5,413 nucleotides of DNA from Bacteroidales bacterium UBA2632 (GCA_002359825.1 DENY01000279.1:9013-14425), one strand, 5' to 3'; positions 1 to 5,413 are shown, counted from the stretch's first letter. The notes: generated from the sequence alone by a model not told the origin. A program made the numbers and translations.

Positions 1-488
1 AGGTCGTGACCAAATGGTTTCTCAATAATGATTCTGCGAAAACCTTTACGCTGCAAGTTCAAACCTTGTCCGTATAAAAACTTTGGTATTTTGGAATATA
101 GTTGTGGAGGGGTCGAAAGATAGAATATATAGTTTTTGTCAGTTTTATATTCTTCATCAATTTCAGAAAGTCGTTTTTTCAGCACACCATATTCATTACC
201 ATCTCCAGTATCCATGCTTAAATAGGATAATTTTGCTAAGAATGAGTCTATAACTGCATCACTTGCGTCTTTATAGTGAGAAAACTGTTTGATGCCTTTT
301 TTCATTTTTTCTCTAAAGGCTTTGTCACTTATATTGCTACGGCTAACACCCAATACAGCAAAATGTGTTGGGAGTAGCTTGTTTTCACGCAAATCGAAAA
401 TAGCGGGAATGAGTTTCCTGTATGCTAAATCGCCGGAAGCTCCGAAAATTACCATTATTTGATTCTCAATTTTTTTTGGATTGTTCAT
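1..488 (-). CDS. zwf: Glucose-6-phosphate dehydrogenase, N-terminal part (3' end outside window)
   Basis: This gene encodes the cytosolic enzyme that oxidises glucose 6-phosphate to 6-phosphogluconolactone with NAD(P)+, the entry step of the oxidative pentose phosphate pathway. Reading leftward from the ATG at 488-486, 162 codons are open to the window edge; the family is usually near 490-510 residues, so about two thirds is missing. Visible motifs are the Rossmann nucleotide-binding loop GASGDLAYRKL (residues 16-26), the conserved YLSTPPQLY segment (123-131) and the substrate-site motif EKPFGHD (156-162) with the family's active-site lysine at 157. The ATG at 488 is preferred because it leaves a normal short N-terminus before the dinucleotide loop; Met12 is too close to that loop. 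No SD precedes the start, as is normal in Bacteroidota. The gene is divergent from rpsF. Identification is firm; coenzyme preference cannot be judged. Confidence 0.95.
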   Translation of the reverse strand, partial: MNNPKKIENQIMVIFGASGDLAYRKLIPAIFDLRENKLLPTHFAVLGVSRSNISDKAFREKMKKGIKQFSHYKDASDAVIDSFLAKLSYLSMDTGDGNEYGVLKKRLSEIDEEYKTDKNYIFYLSTPPQLYSKIPKFLYGQGLNLQRKGFRRIIIEKPFGHD

Positions 489-553
489 TTATAAAAATAT
501 GTGTTGTTTTAATGTTCATACTATATAGTAAAAACACTGCAAATAAGGAAATG

Positions 554-581
554 TTGTGTATACAACGTACAAGATACACAA
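554..581. repeat. 8-bp inverted repeat, candidate operator
   Basis: TTGTGTAT (554-561) and its perfect reverse complement ATACACAA (574-581) flank a 12-nt spacer. Centre-to-centre distance of the arms is 20 bp, about two helical turns, which suits a dimeric DNA-binding protein. The right arm overlaps the candidate zwf -7 box (579-586), so binding there could block zwf transcription. No regulator family is recognised from the half-site, and in AT-rich DNA an 8-bp match can arise by chance. Confidence 0.4.
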
Positions 582-586
582 AATTA
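579..586 (-). promoter_or_regulatory. Candidate zwf promoter -7 box
   Basis: On the minus strand this reads TAATTTTG, an exact match to the Bacteroidota -7 consensus TAnnTTTG. It lies about 90 bp upstream of the zwf ATG. No TTG or TTTG -33 element is seen about 20 nt further upstream on that strand (plus-strand 605-612), so the assignment is weak. Confidence 0.3.
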
Positions 587-595
587 ATTATAAAT

Positions 596-615
596 TGATG
601 ATATTGTGATGATAT
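596..615. repeat. 9-bp direct repeat with 11-bp period
   Basis: TGATGATAT occurs at 596-604 and again at 607-615, so equivalent bases are 11 bp apart and face the same side of the helix. The pair sits 24 bp upstream of the rpsF -33 box. It could be a tandem activator or repressor site, or chance in AT-rich sequence. Confidence 0.3.
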
Positions 616-638
616 GAATGAAAATAAAAACAAATGTT

Positions 639-670
639 TTTGTCTTGATAAAAAAATATGAGTATCTTTG
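639..670 (+). promoter_or_regulatory. Bacteroidota-type promoter for rpsF-rpsR-rplI
   Basis: TTTG at 639-642 is followed by a 20-nt spacer and TATCTTTG at 663-670. This matches the Bacteroidota primary sigma factor consensus TTTG / TAnnTTTG at its usual 19-21 nt spacing. Transcription would start near 675-678, giving a leader of about 35 nt before the rpsF ATG. This is the best promoter match in the window and fits a highly expressed ribosomal operon. Confidence 0.75.
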
Positions 671-712
671 CGCCTCAATTTTATTATATAATTAATTACA
701 AACAACTTTAGT

Positions 713-1093
713 ATGAATAATTACGAAGCCGTTTTCATTTTGACTCCCGTTTTGTCTGATGCACAGATGAAGGAAGCGGTAGAAAAATTCAAAACCCTCC
801 TAACGGACAAAGGGGCCGAAATTATAAACGAAGAAAGCTGGGGTATACGCAAGCTTGCGTATCCTATCGACAAAAAGTCAACAGGGTTTTACATCATGTT
901 AGAATTTAGAGCTGATCCATCTGTGATCGCTGGTTTAGAAGTGAACTTCCGTCGCGACGAGCGCGTACTTCGTTTCTTAACAACCAAGCACGATAAATTC
1001 TCACTAGAATACTCGGAAAAAAGAAGAAGAAACCGCTCTTCTAAGAAAGCTACACCTGCAGCTGCCGAGAGTGCAAAATCTGAAGTAAAATAA
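713..1093 (+). CDS. rpsF: 30S ribosomal protein bS6
   Basis: bS6 binds the central domain of 16S rRNA on the 30S platform as a heterodimer with bS18. The 126-residue product has the full ferredoxin-like bS6 fold: the opening strand [10 protein letters not shown] (3-12), the signature [10 protein letters not shown] (43-52), the strand GFYIMLEF (58-65) and the conserved RDERVLRFL (81-89). A basic then Ala/Lys/Ser-rich tail follows from about residue 102 (RRRNRSSKK and beyond). It is probably disordered; tails of this kind are common and variable in the family. The ATG at 713 is chosen because MNNYE is the standard family N-terminus. No SD precedes it, only A/T-rich leader. It is first gene of an operon with rpsR (25-nt gap) and rplI. 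The S6:S18-binding leader hairpin known in other phyla is not visible upstream. Confidence 0.98.
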   Translation: MNNYEAVFILTPVLSDAQMKEAVEKFKTLLTDKGAEIINEESWGIRKLAYPIDKKSTGFYIMLEFRADPSVIAGLEVNFRRDERVLRFLTTKHDKFSLEYSEKRRRNRSSKKATPAAAESAKSEVK

Positions 1094-1100
1094 TTTAAAA

Positions 1101-1108
1101 AAAGGAGG
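1101..1108 (+). promoter_or_regulatory. Strong Shine-Dalgarno sequence of rpsR
   Basis: AAAGGAGG gives eight contiguous matches to the complement of the usual 16S 3' tail (CCUCCUUU), ending 10 nt before the rpsR ATG at 1119. The starts of zwf, rpsF, parA, parB, the DUF5683 gene and the transglycosylase gene have no comparable purine tract. rplI has only the weak AAAGGA at 1388-1393. Bacteroidota ribosomes normally hide the anti-SD beneath bS21, bS18 and bS6. Strong SDs before the bS21 and bS18 genes are reported in this phylum and proposed to mediate feedback control. Confidence 0.85.
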
Positions 1109-1118
1109 AAATAAAACA

Positions 1119-1385
1119 ATGGCTAAACAATCAGAAATAAGATACTTAACGCCTGTTTCAGTAGATGTAAAAAAGAAAAAGTATTGTCGTTTCCAAAAGA
1201 ATGGCATCAAATACATCGATTACAAAGATCCAGAGTTTTTGAAGAAATTCTTAAACGAACAAGGTAAGATATTGCCTCGTCGTATTACAGGTACATCTCT
1301 TAAATTTCAACGTCGTATTGCGCAAGCGGTAAAAAGAGCTCGTCATTTAGCTTTGCTTCCATACGTAACCGATTTAATGAAATAA
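1119..1385 (+). CDS. rpsR: 30S ribosomal protein bS18
   Basis: bS18 partners bS6 on the 30S platform; in Bacteroidota it also helps form the pocket that sequesters the anti-SD tail of 16S rRNA. The 88-residue product is of normal length. It shows KYCRF (21-25) with the single conserved Cys23, the IDYKD segment (33-37), the nearly invariant ILPRRITGT (51-59) and the basic helix [18 protein letters not shown] (65-82). Only Cys23 is present, so no four-cysteine zinc site is predicted. The start is fixed by the SD ending 10 nt upstream. The gene lies between rpsF (25-nt gap) and rplI (15-nt gap), in the usual bacterial order. Confidence 0.98.
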   Translation: MAKQSEIRYLTPVSVDVKKKKYCRFQKNGIKYIDYKDPEFLKKFLNEQGKILPRRITGTSLKFQRRIAQAVKRARHLALLPYVTDLMK

Positions 1386-1400
1386 AAAAAGGAAAAAACA

Positions 1401-1844
1401 ATGGAAGTAATATTAAAAGAAGATATAGTAACATTAGGTTACAAAGACGATATTGTGGATGTGAAGAAAGGATACGCAAGAAATTTCCTTATTCCACAAG
1501 GTAAAGCTGTTATGGCTTCAGAATCGGCTAAAAAAGTTATTGCTGAAAATAACAGACAACGCGCTCACAAATTGGAGCAATTGAAGAAAGATGCAGAAGC
1601 ATTTGCCGCAAAAATGGAGGGTACTACACTCACTATTGGTGCCAAAACCAGTTCTACTGGAACTATATTTGGTTCTGTAACTAACATTCAATTGGCAGAA
1701 GAATTGGCTAAAAAAGGCTTCGAGATTGATCGCAAATTCATTTTGATCAAAGATCAAGTGAAAGAGATTGGCAGTTACACTGCAACAGTGAAACTTCACA
1801 AAGAGGTTTCAATTGAACTTCCTTTTGAAGTAGTTGCTGAGTAA
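1401..1844 (+). CDS. rplI: 50S ribosomal protein bL9
   Basis: bL9 binds 23S rRNA near the base of the L1 stalk and projects over the ribosome surface; in E. coli it aids reading-frame maintenance and becomes important when translation is impaired. The product has 147 residues, the usual family length. The N-terminal RNA-binding domain begins [19 protein letters not shown] and contains the signature [16 protein letters not shown] (21-36). A long connecting helix spans roughly residues 42-74 (charged, Lys/Glu-rich). The C-terminal domain follows (about 75-147), with the GTIFGSVT segment typical of the family. The partial SD-like tract AAAGGA (1388-1393) is weaker than the one at rpsR. It is last gene of the operon; an intrinsic terminator begins 29 nt after its stop. 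Confidence 0.98.
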   Translation: MEVILKEDIVTLGYKDDIVDVKKGYARNFLIPQGKAVMASESAKKVIAENNRQRAHKLEQLKKDAEAFAAKMEGTTLTIGAKTSSTGTIFGSVTNIQLAEELAKKGFEIDRKFILIKDQVKEIGSYTATVKLHKEVSIELPFEVVAE

Positions 1845-1872
1845 GCACAAGAAATATAATTTCTAAAATATT

Positions 1873-1910
1873 AAACCGATTGTCAATGAAATCACTGGCA
1901 GTCGGTTTTT
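1873..1910 (+). terminator. Rho-independent terminator after rplI
   Basis: A 13-bp stem pairs 1873-1885 (AAACCGATTGTCA) with 1896-1908 (TGGCAGTCGGTTT), allowing two G-U pairs, around a 10-nt loop. A run of five T (1906-1910) ends the structure. It closes the rpsF-rpsR-rplI unit and separates it from the parA cluster. Confidence 0.88.
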
Positions 1911-2112
1911 ATTGATATAAACAATCATGCAAGACATGCCTCGAAAAGATAAATCTCAAGATTGTTAGTTTTTGTTGAAAAGTATGATTGCAAGACTCGT
2001 GTAAACTGTTTTCTATCAAGTTATCAACAAAAAAGTCATTCTTCTAAATAATTAACACAGAAATATCCGATTTATTCCTTATTTTGCTGTTCTAAAACAA
2101 TAACTTATTTCT
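1911..2112. other. Spacer between rplI terminator and parA, rich in short repeats
   Basis: This roughly 200-bp AT-rich stretch has no credible open frame. It should contain the promoter of the parA cluster, but no exact TTTG / TAnnTTTG pair was found. The nearest, TTATTTTG at 2079-2086, has one mismatch and no -33 partner. It does contain several repeats: GCAAGAC twice (1929-1935, 1990-1996); CAATCAT/ATGATTG inverted (1922-1928, 1984-1990); AATCT-CA-AGATT (1952-1963); and TTTTTGTTGA/TCAACAAAAA inverted (1969-1978, 2024-2033). A DnaA-box-like TTATCAACA (2021-2029) is one base off TTATCCACA. No parS-like palindrome is seen. Confidence 0.6.
1969..2033. repeat. 10-bp inverted repeat upstream of parA
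   Basis: TTTTTGTTGA (1969-1978) is the exact reverse complement of TCAACAAAAA (2024-2033), separated by 45 nt. The right arm overlaps the DnaA-box-like TTATCAACA. The extended left arm contains TTTTCAACA on the minus strand (1981-1973), so two related 9-mers lie in opposite orientation. It could be a regulatory site or a loose hairpin; the A/T-rich arms leave chance a real possibility. Confidence 0.35.
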
Positions 2113-2877
2113 ATGGGTAAAATTATAGCATTAGCTAATCAGAAAGGAGGCGTTGGGAAAACGACCACTACTATCAATTTAGCTGCTTCTCTCGCTGCAT
2201 TGGAAAAAACTGTTCTGGTTGTTGATGCAGATCCACAAGCGAACGCTTCTTCAGGTTTAGGAATTAATGTCACTAAAACTCAGAACACTCTTTATGAAGG
2301 ATTGATTGGAGAAAAGACGATCTCTGAAATCATTATTAAAACAGAGTTTGATAAAATTGATATTGTTCCTTCGCATATTAATCTCGTAGGGGCTGAATTG
2401 GAAATGGTTCAACTTCAGAATAGAGAGAAGAAGATGGAGGATCTATTGAAGGGTGTGAAAAAGAAATATGACTTCATATTAATTGATTGTTCTCCCTCGT
2501 TAGGTATCATAACTGTGAATGCACTTGCTGCAGCAGATTCAGTGATAATTCCTGTACAATGCGAGTATTTCGCACTCGAAGGGCTAAGTAAGTTATTGAA
2601 TACAATAAAAATAATAAAGTCAAAGATTAATCCGAAGTTAGAAATAGAGGGTTTTGTTCTCACAATGTATGACTCGAGACTCCGTCTGCACAATCAAATA
2701 TACGAAGAGGTGAGGCAGCACTTTCAAGAGTTGGTTTTCACTTCTGTTATTCATAGAAATGTAACGTTGAGTGAGTCGCAAAGCTTTGCAAAACCCGCTC
2801 TTATGCATGATGCCGGTTCGCGTGGAGCAATCAATCATATGCAATTAGCCAAGGAGTTAATCGATAAAAATGAATAG
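2113..2877 (+). CDS. parA: Chromosome partitioning ATPase ParA (Soj)
   Basis: ParA is the deviant Walker-type ATPase that binds nucleoid DNA as an ATP dimer and, with ParB, drives origin segregation. The 254-residue product matches the short chromosomal Soj type and lacks the N-terminal helix-turn-helix of plasmid type Ia ParA proteins. Visible motifs are the deviant Walker A KGGVGKTT (11-18) with signature Lys11 and catalytic Lys16, the A' motif DADPQAN (38-44) with the family's key Asp40, and Walker B ILIDCSPSLG (122-131) with Asp125. The region after about 205 (RQHFQELVFTSVIHRNVTLSES) is typical of the family. The ATG at 2113 gives the standard MGKIIALANQKGG start; no SD precedes it. It begins the cluster with parB, which follows after 32 nt. 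Confidence 0.97.
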   Translation: MGKIIALANQKGGVGKTTTTINLAASLAALEKTVLVVDADPQANASSGLGINVTKTQNTLYEGLIGEKTISEIIIKTEFDKIDIVPSHINLVGAELEMVQLQNREKKMEDLLKGVKKKYDFILIDCSPSLGIITVNALAAADSVIIPVQCEYFALEGLSKLLNTIKIIKSKINPKLEIEGFVLTMYDSRLRLHNQIYEEVRQHFQELVFTSVIHRNVTLSESQSFAKPALMHDAGSRGAINHMQLAKELIDKNE

Positions 2878-2909
2878 CTTTGTAGCTTAATAATAGGTAA
2901 AACAACAAA

Positions 2910-3791
2910 ATGGCCAAGAAACAAGCTTTAGGAAGAGGATTAAATGCACTTATCACAATAGACGATACAGAAACGAAAGGATCGTCGTTTATTAGTGAAA
3001 TAGAAATAGAGAAGATAAGACCAAATCCCGATCAACCTCGGGTGGACTTTGATGATGAATCGATGGAAGAGTTAGCAGCTTCTATTGAAAAGATAGGTGT
3101 GATTCAACCTGTAACACTGCGTGAACTGGAAGATGGTAGTTATCAAATTATAGCTGGAGAAAGACGTTATAGAGCGTCTATGATGTTGAATTTGAAGAAG
3201 ATTCCAGCTTATGTGAAAACTGTCAATGATGAGGATGTGATGGAGATGGCTTTGGTAGAGAATATTCAACGTGAAGATTTGAATGCCATAGAAATTGCAT
3301 TGACGTATCAGAAACTCATCGACTCTCAATCTTTGACTCAAGAACAGTTGAGCGAAAGGGTAGGGAAGAAGAGAGCAACTATTGCCAACTACATGCGATT
3401 ATTGAAACTTCCGGCAGGAGTGCAGATGGGAATAAAAGATAAAAAAATAGATATGGGTCATGCTCGTGCCTTGGTTACTATCCCAGATCCAGTGCTTCAA
3501 CTTGATATATATAATAGGATTTTAAAAGAAGACCTCTCGGTAAGAAAAGTAGAAGCCATTGTGAAAAATGAGATTGCTGGACTTAACAAAAAAGATAAAC
3601 ACAAAACTCCTAAAAGTGCTCAGAAATCGTCTGATGAATTTGATGCACTGAAAAATCATCTGTCACGTTTTTTTAATACGCCTGTAGAATTCAAATATTC
3701 AAAAACAGGAAAAGGTAAAATTACAATACCTTTTAGTTCTAATGAAGACTTAGAGCGAATTATTGGGATATTTGACGTAATAAAAAAATAA
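2910..3791 (+). CDS. parB: Chromosome partitioning protein ParB (Spo0J), CTP-dependent DNA clamp
   Basis: ParB loads at parS sites, spreads as a CTP-dependent sliding clamp and stimulates ParA. At 293 residues it is of normal length. The N-terminal KKQALGRGLNALI (3-15) is the conserved peptide that activates ParA. The CTPase domain shows the NPDQPR segment (39-44), the arginine patch GERRYRA (83-89) and ENIQREDLN (117-125), which corresponds to the phosphate-contacting ENIQR motif. A parS-reading helix-turn-helix covers about 142-167 (LTQEQLSERVGKKRATIANYM). MGHARALV (182-189) is also conserved. After a charged Lys-rich linker (about 226-242) comes the C-terminal dimerisation domain (243-293). 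The start gives the standard MAKKQALGRGL N-terminus and has no SD. It is 13 nt upstream of the DUF5683 gene. Confidence 0.97.
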   Translation: MAKKQALGRGLNALITIDDTETKGSSFISEIEIEKIRPNPDQPRVDFDDESMEELAASIEKIGVIQPVTLRELEDGSYQIIAGERRYRASMMLNLKKIPAYVKTVNDEDVMEMALVENIQREDLNAIEIALTYQKLIDSQSLTQEQLSERVGKKRATIANYMRLLKLPAGVQMGIKDKKIDMGHARALVTIPDPVLQLDIYNRILKEDLSVRKVEAIVKNEIAGLNKKDKHKTPKSAQKSSDEFDALKNHLSRFFNTPVEFKYSKTGKGKITIPFSSNEDLERIIGIFDVIKK

Positions 3792-3804
3792 ACCACCACT
3801 TTAT

Positions 3805-4542
3805 ATGAGGCTTCTCAAACTGAAATTCCTATCTTGTTTTCTTTTGAGCCTAACTTTTGGTTATGCTCAAGAGGTTTCTCAGCACCCAATCGACACTTTG
3901 TCTATAATTGGCACAGATAGCCTTATTCAAATTAGTGACACCATAGTAGCTCCTTCAATGCTCCTAAAGACCGACACGGTCAAAACGACTAAGTCTTTAG
4001 TTATTATAAATGATACAACAACCCTTCCTCAGTTTGTAGATTCCAAAATATTTTCTCCAAACCCCACTAAGGCTGTAATTTACGCAGCTATTTTTCCGGG
4101 TTTAGGGCAAGTTTATAACCGTAAGTATTGGAAACTTCCCATTGTTTATGGAGGGTTTTTAGGTTTTTCGTATGCAATATCGTGGAATGGCAGATATTAC
4201 ACCGACTATTCCAATGGATATAAAGATATCATGGATGATGATGAGACAACGGATAGTTGGAAAAACTTTTTACCTTACGGTCAAGATCCCAACTCAGTGG
4301 ATCAAGCGTGGTTGAAAGATGTAATGAAGCGACGTAAAGATTTTTATCGTCGCTATCGCGATTTAAGTATAATAGGAACTGTGGCAATGTACGCTCTCAG
4401 CATCTTGGACGCCTATGTGGACGCACAATTATTTGACTTTGATATTAGCTCTGATTTATCATTAAGAGTGGAACCAACAATTATAAAAAAAACAGACTAT
4501 TTAGCGAACAGTCTCGGATTTCAATGTAGCATCAGTTTTTGA
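3805..4542 (+). CDS. DUF5683-family exported/membrane protein, function unknown
   Basis: I recognise this 245-residue product as a DUF5683-type protein of Bacteroidota; its function is not established. A basic N-terminus and hydrophobic core (1-18) are followed by GYAQ, so signal peptidase I probably cuts after Ala21. Cys11 is too early for a lipobox. Residues 22-85 are Ser/Thr/Asp-rich, without a fold I can name. The conserved core begins NPTKAVIYAAIFPGLGQVYNRKYWKLP (86-112) and is hydrophobic to about 126; this stretch could be membrane-associated. A polar region (127-185) has many Tyr, Asp and Arg. A second hydrophobic helix is IIGTVAMYALSILDAYVDAQLF (189-210). The C-terminus looks like a beta strand ending in Phe (FQCSISF). 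The ATG at 3805 is the only one giving the complete signal peptide. It lies 13 nt after parB and 23 nt before the transglycosylase gene. Confidence 0.8.
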   Translation: MRLLKLKFLSCFLLSLTFGYAQEVSQHPIDTLSIIGTDSLIQISDTIVAPSMLLKTDTVKTTKSLVIINDTTTLPQFVDSKIFSPNPTKAVIYAAIFPGLGQVYNRKYWKLPIVYGGFLGFSYAISWNGRYYTDYSNGYKDIMDDDETTDSWKNFLPYGQDPNSVDQAWLKDVMKRRKDFYRRYRDLSIIGTVAMYALSILDAYVDAQLFDFDISSDLSLRVEPTIIKKTDYLANSLGFQCSISF

Positions 4543-4565
4543 AGAAAAACTAAATAAATTATTTT

Positions 4566-5413
4566 ATGACAATGAGAAAAAATGCTTTCTTAGTATTATT
4601 AATATTTCTAACAAGCACGTCATTTTTGATTTCTCAAAATCAAACAAAACAGGATCTTCAACACAAAGACAAAAGTATAAAGGATAAAGCGAAAGTTATT
4701 GACGATAGTGCAATTGTGATTCCAGAAAACTTGAATGAAAGTATTGCTAACTTACTTAAAAATTGGCAGGTTGACTTTTCTGATTCTGACAATCAATGTA
4801 AGCAGGGCTCAAACGTAGTGTATAGCGATTCGGTTTATATGCAACGACTCTACAATTTGCCAAGCGAAATGGAGCTTTCTTTTAATCCTGTGGTGCGTAC
4901 ATACATTGAGATGTATACACAAAGGCGACGCGATTTGGTGAGCTACATGTTATCTTTGGGCAATTATTACTATCCCATGTTTGAAGAGGCTTTGGATAGA
5001 TACGGATTGCCGTTGGAACTCAAATACTTGCCAGTTATTGAGTCAGCACTCAATCCAACAGCAGTTTCACGCATGGGAGCAACAGGTTTGTGGCAATTTA
5101 TGCTACGTACAGGACAGCAATACGATCTTGATGTAAATAGCTTGGTGGACGAACGTCGCGATCCTTATAAAGCCACTGAGGCAGCAGCTCGCTATCTAAA
5201 TGATTTGTATAATATATATGAGGATTGGAATTTAGTGATTGCAGCCTACAATTGTGGCCCTGGAAATGTGAATAAAGCAATTGCAAGAAGCGGTGGTAGT
5301 AGAGACTACTGGGGAATATATTATAATTTACCGCGCGAAACACGTGGCTATGTTCCTGCATTTATTGCCGCTAATTATGTGATGAACTACAACGATAATC
5401 ATCATATTTGCCC
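4566..5413 (+). CDS. mltD: MltD-like membrane/periplasmic lytic transglycosylase, 3'-truncated by window end
   Basis: The enzyme cleaves the MurNAc-GlcNAc bond of peptidoglycan, forming 1,6-anhydroMurNAc, in the periplasm. The 282 codons present have no stop. A signal peptide covers about residues 1-23 (hydrophobic AFLVLLIFLTSTSFLIS), with cleavage likely just before Gln24. A polar linker runs to about 85. The SLT (GH23) domain follows: ELKYLPVIESALNP (151-164) contains the catalytic glutamate Glu159, then GATGLWQFM (171-179), AAYNCGPGNV (226-235) and LPRETRGYVPAFIAA (255-269), which is the MltD-type signature. LysM repeats, usual at the C-terminus of MltD, would lie beyond the window and cannot be seen. 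ATG 4566 and ATG 4572 are both in frame and possible starts; neither has an SD. It is fourth in the parA cluster. Family assignment is firm; the exact symbol less so. Confidence 0.92.
   Translation, partial: MTMRKNAFLVLLIFLTSTSFLISQNQTKQDLQHKDKSIKDKAKVIDDSAIVIPENLNESIANLLKNWQVDFSDSDNQCKQGSNVVYSDSVYMQRLYNLPSEMELSFNPVVRTYIEMYTQRRRDLVSYMLSLGNYYYPMFEEALDRYGLPLELKYLPVIESALNPTAVSRMGATGLWQFMLRTGQQYDLDVNSLVDERRDPYKATEAAARYLNDLYNIYEDWNLVIAAYNCGPGNVNKAIARSGGSRDYWGIYYNLPRETRGYVPAFIAANYVMNYNDNHHIC

Larger units (their letters stand above)
489..712. other. Divergent zwf/rpsF intergenic region
   Basis: This is 224 bp of AT-rich DNA between two divergent genes, so it must carry both promoters. A good Bacteroidota-type promoter faces rpsF. 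A weaker -7 candidate faces zwf and overlaps an inverted repeat, and a phased direct repeat lies between them. A 79-codon open frame on the minus strand (705-466) crosses the region. Its low-complexity, Phe/Ile-rich composition and its overlap with the zwf start make it a chance frame, not a gene. Confidence 0.85.

Noticed and set aside
466..705. 79-codon minus-strand open frame in the zwf/rpsF intergenic region
   Set aside because: It is Phe/Ile/His-rich, overlaps the zwf start and both promoter areas in another frame, and has no recognisable domain; it looks like a chance frame in AT-rich DNA.
889..1119. Minus-strand open frames opposite rpsF, rpsR and rplI (889-1119, 1004-1216, 1518-1799)
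   Set aside because: They lie antisense to unmistakable ribosomal protein genes, and their translations are low-complexity and family-less.
1788..1799. GTGAAACTTCAC inside rplI as a possible parS site
   Set aside because: It shares only the GTGAAAC half-site with parS (TGTTTCACGTGAAACA), lacks the central CACGTG, and encodes conserved bL9 residues. No convincing parS was found in the window.
2021..2029. TTATCAACA as evidence that the window contains oriC
   Set aside because: A single imperfect DnaA box is not an origin: no cluster of consensus boxes, and no dnaA, rpmH or gidA/mnmG neighbour is present.
2079..2086. TTATTTTG as the -7 box of the parA promoter
   Set aside because: It has one mismatch to TAnnTTTG, there is no TTG element about 20 nt upstream, and similar T-rich strings are frequent in this spacer.
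2415..3341. Minus-strand open frames opposite parA and parB (2415-2693, 2638-2844, 3072-3341)
   Set aside because: They are antisense shadows of well-conserved genes, with no independent coding signal.
5098..5361. 87-codon minus-strand open frame opposite the SLT domain
   Set aside because: The plus strand here encodes conserved transglycosylase motifs; the antisense product is rich in His, Tyr and Ser and matches nothing recognisable.

Overview
The window reads as ordinary chromosomal core sequence from a low-GC member of the Bacteroidota, most likely the order Bacteroidales. The evidence is: a Bacteroidota-type promoter (TTTG, 20-nt spacer, TATCTTTG) ahead of rpsF; near-absence of Shine-Dalgarno (SD) sequences except one strong SD at rpsR; and the order parA-parB-DUF5683-lytic transglycosylase, an arrangement I associate with Bacteroidales. 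Genus or species cannot be named from the sequence alone.

Layout. The left end (1-488, minus strand) holds the N-terminal 162 codons of glucose-6-phosphate dehydrogenase (zwf), which runs off the window. A 224-bp divergent intergenic region (489-712) carries the rpsF promoter, an 8-bp inverted repeat over a candidate zwf -7 box, and a 9-bp direct repeat with an 11-bp period. Next comes the ribosomal protein operon rpsF-rpsR-rplI (bS6, bS18, bL9; 713-1844), closed by a clear intrinsic terminator (1873-1910). A 268-bp spacer with several short repeats leads into a second plus-strand cluster. This cluster is parA/soj (2113-2877), parB/spo0J (2910-3791), a secreted or membrane DUF5683-family protein (3805-4542) and a MltD-like lytic transglycosylase (4566 to the window end, 3'-truncated). 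The gaps between these four genes are 32, 13 and 23 nt, so they are probably co-transcribed.

How the genes work together. bS6 and bS18 bind each other on the 30S platform. In Bacteroidota they join bS21 in sequestering the anti-SD tail of 16S rRNA, so the strong SD found only at rpsR fits a published proposal of translational autoregulation. ParA and ParB form the chromosome segregation system. The two envelope genes behind them connect that transcription unit to cell-wall remodelling. I found no mobile element, CRISPR array, tRNA/rRNA gene, phage gene or clearly new system. The most interesting signals are regulatory: the rpsR SD, the operator-like repeats in both intergenic regions, and the ParAB/cell-wall gene linkage.
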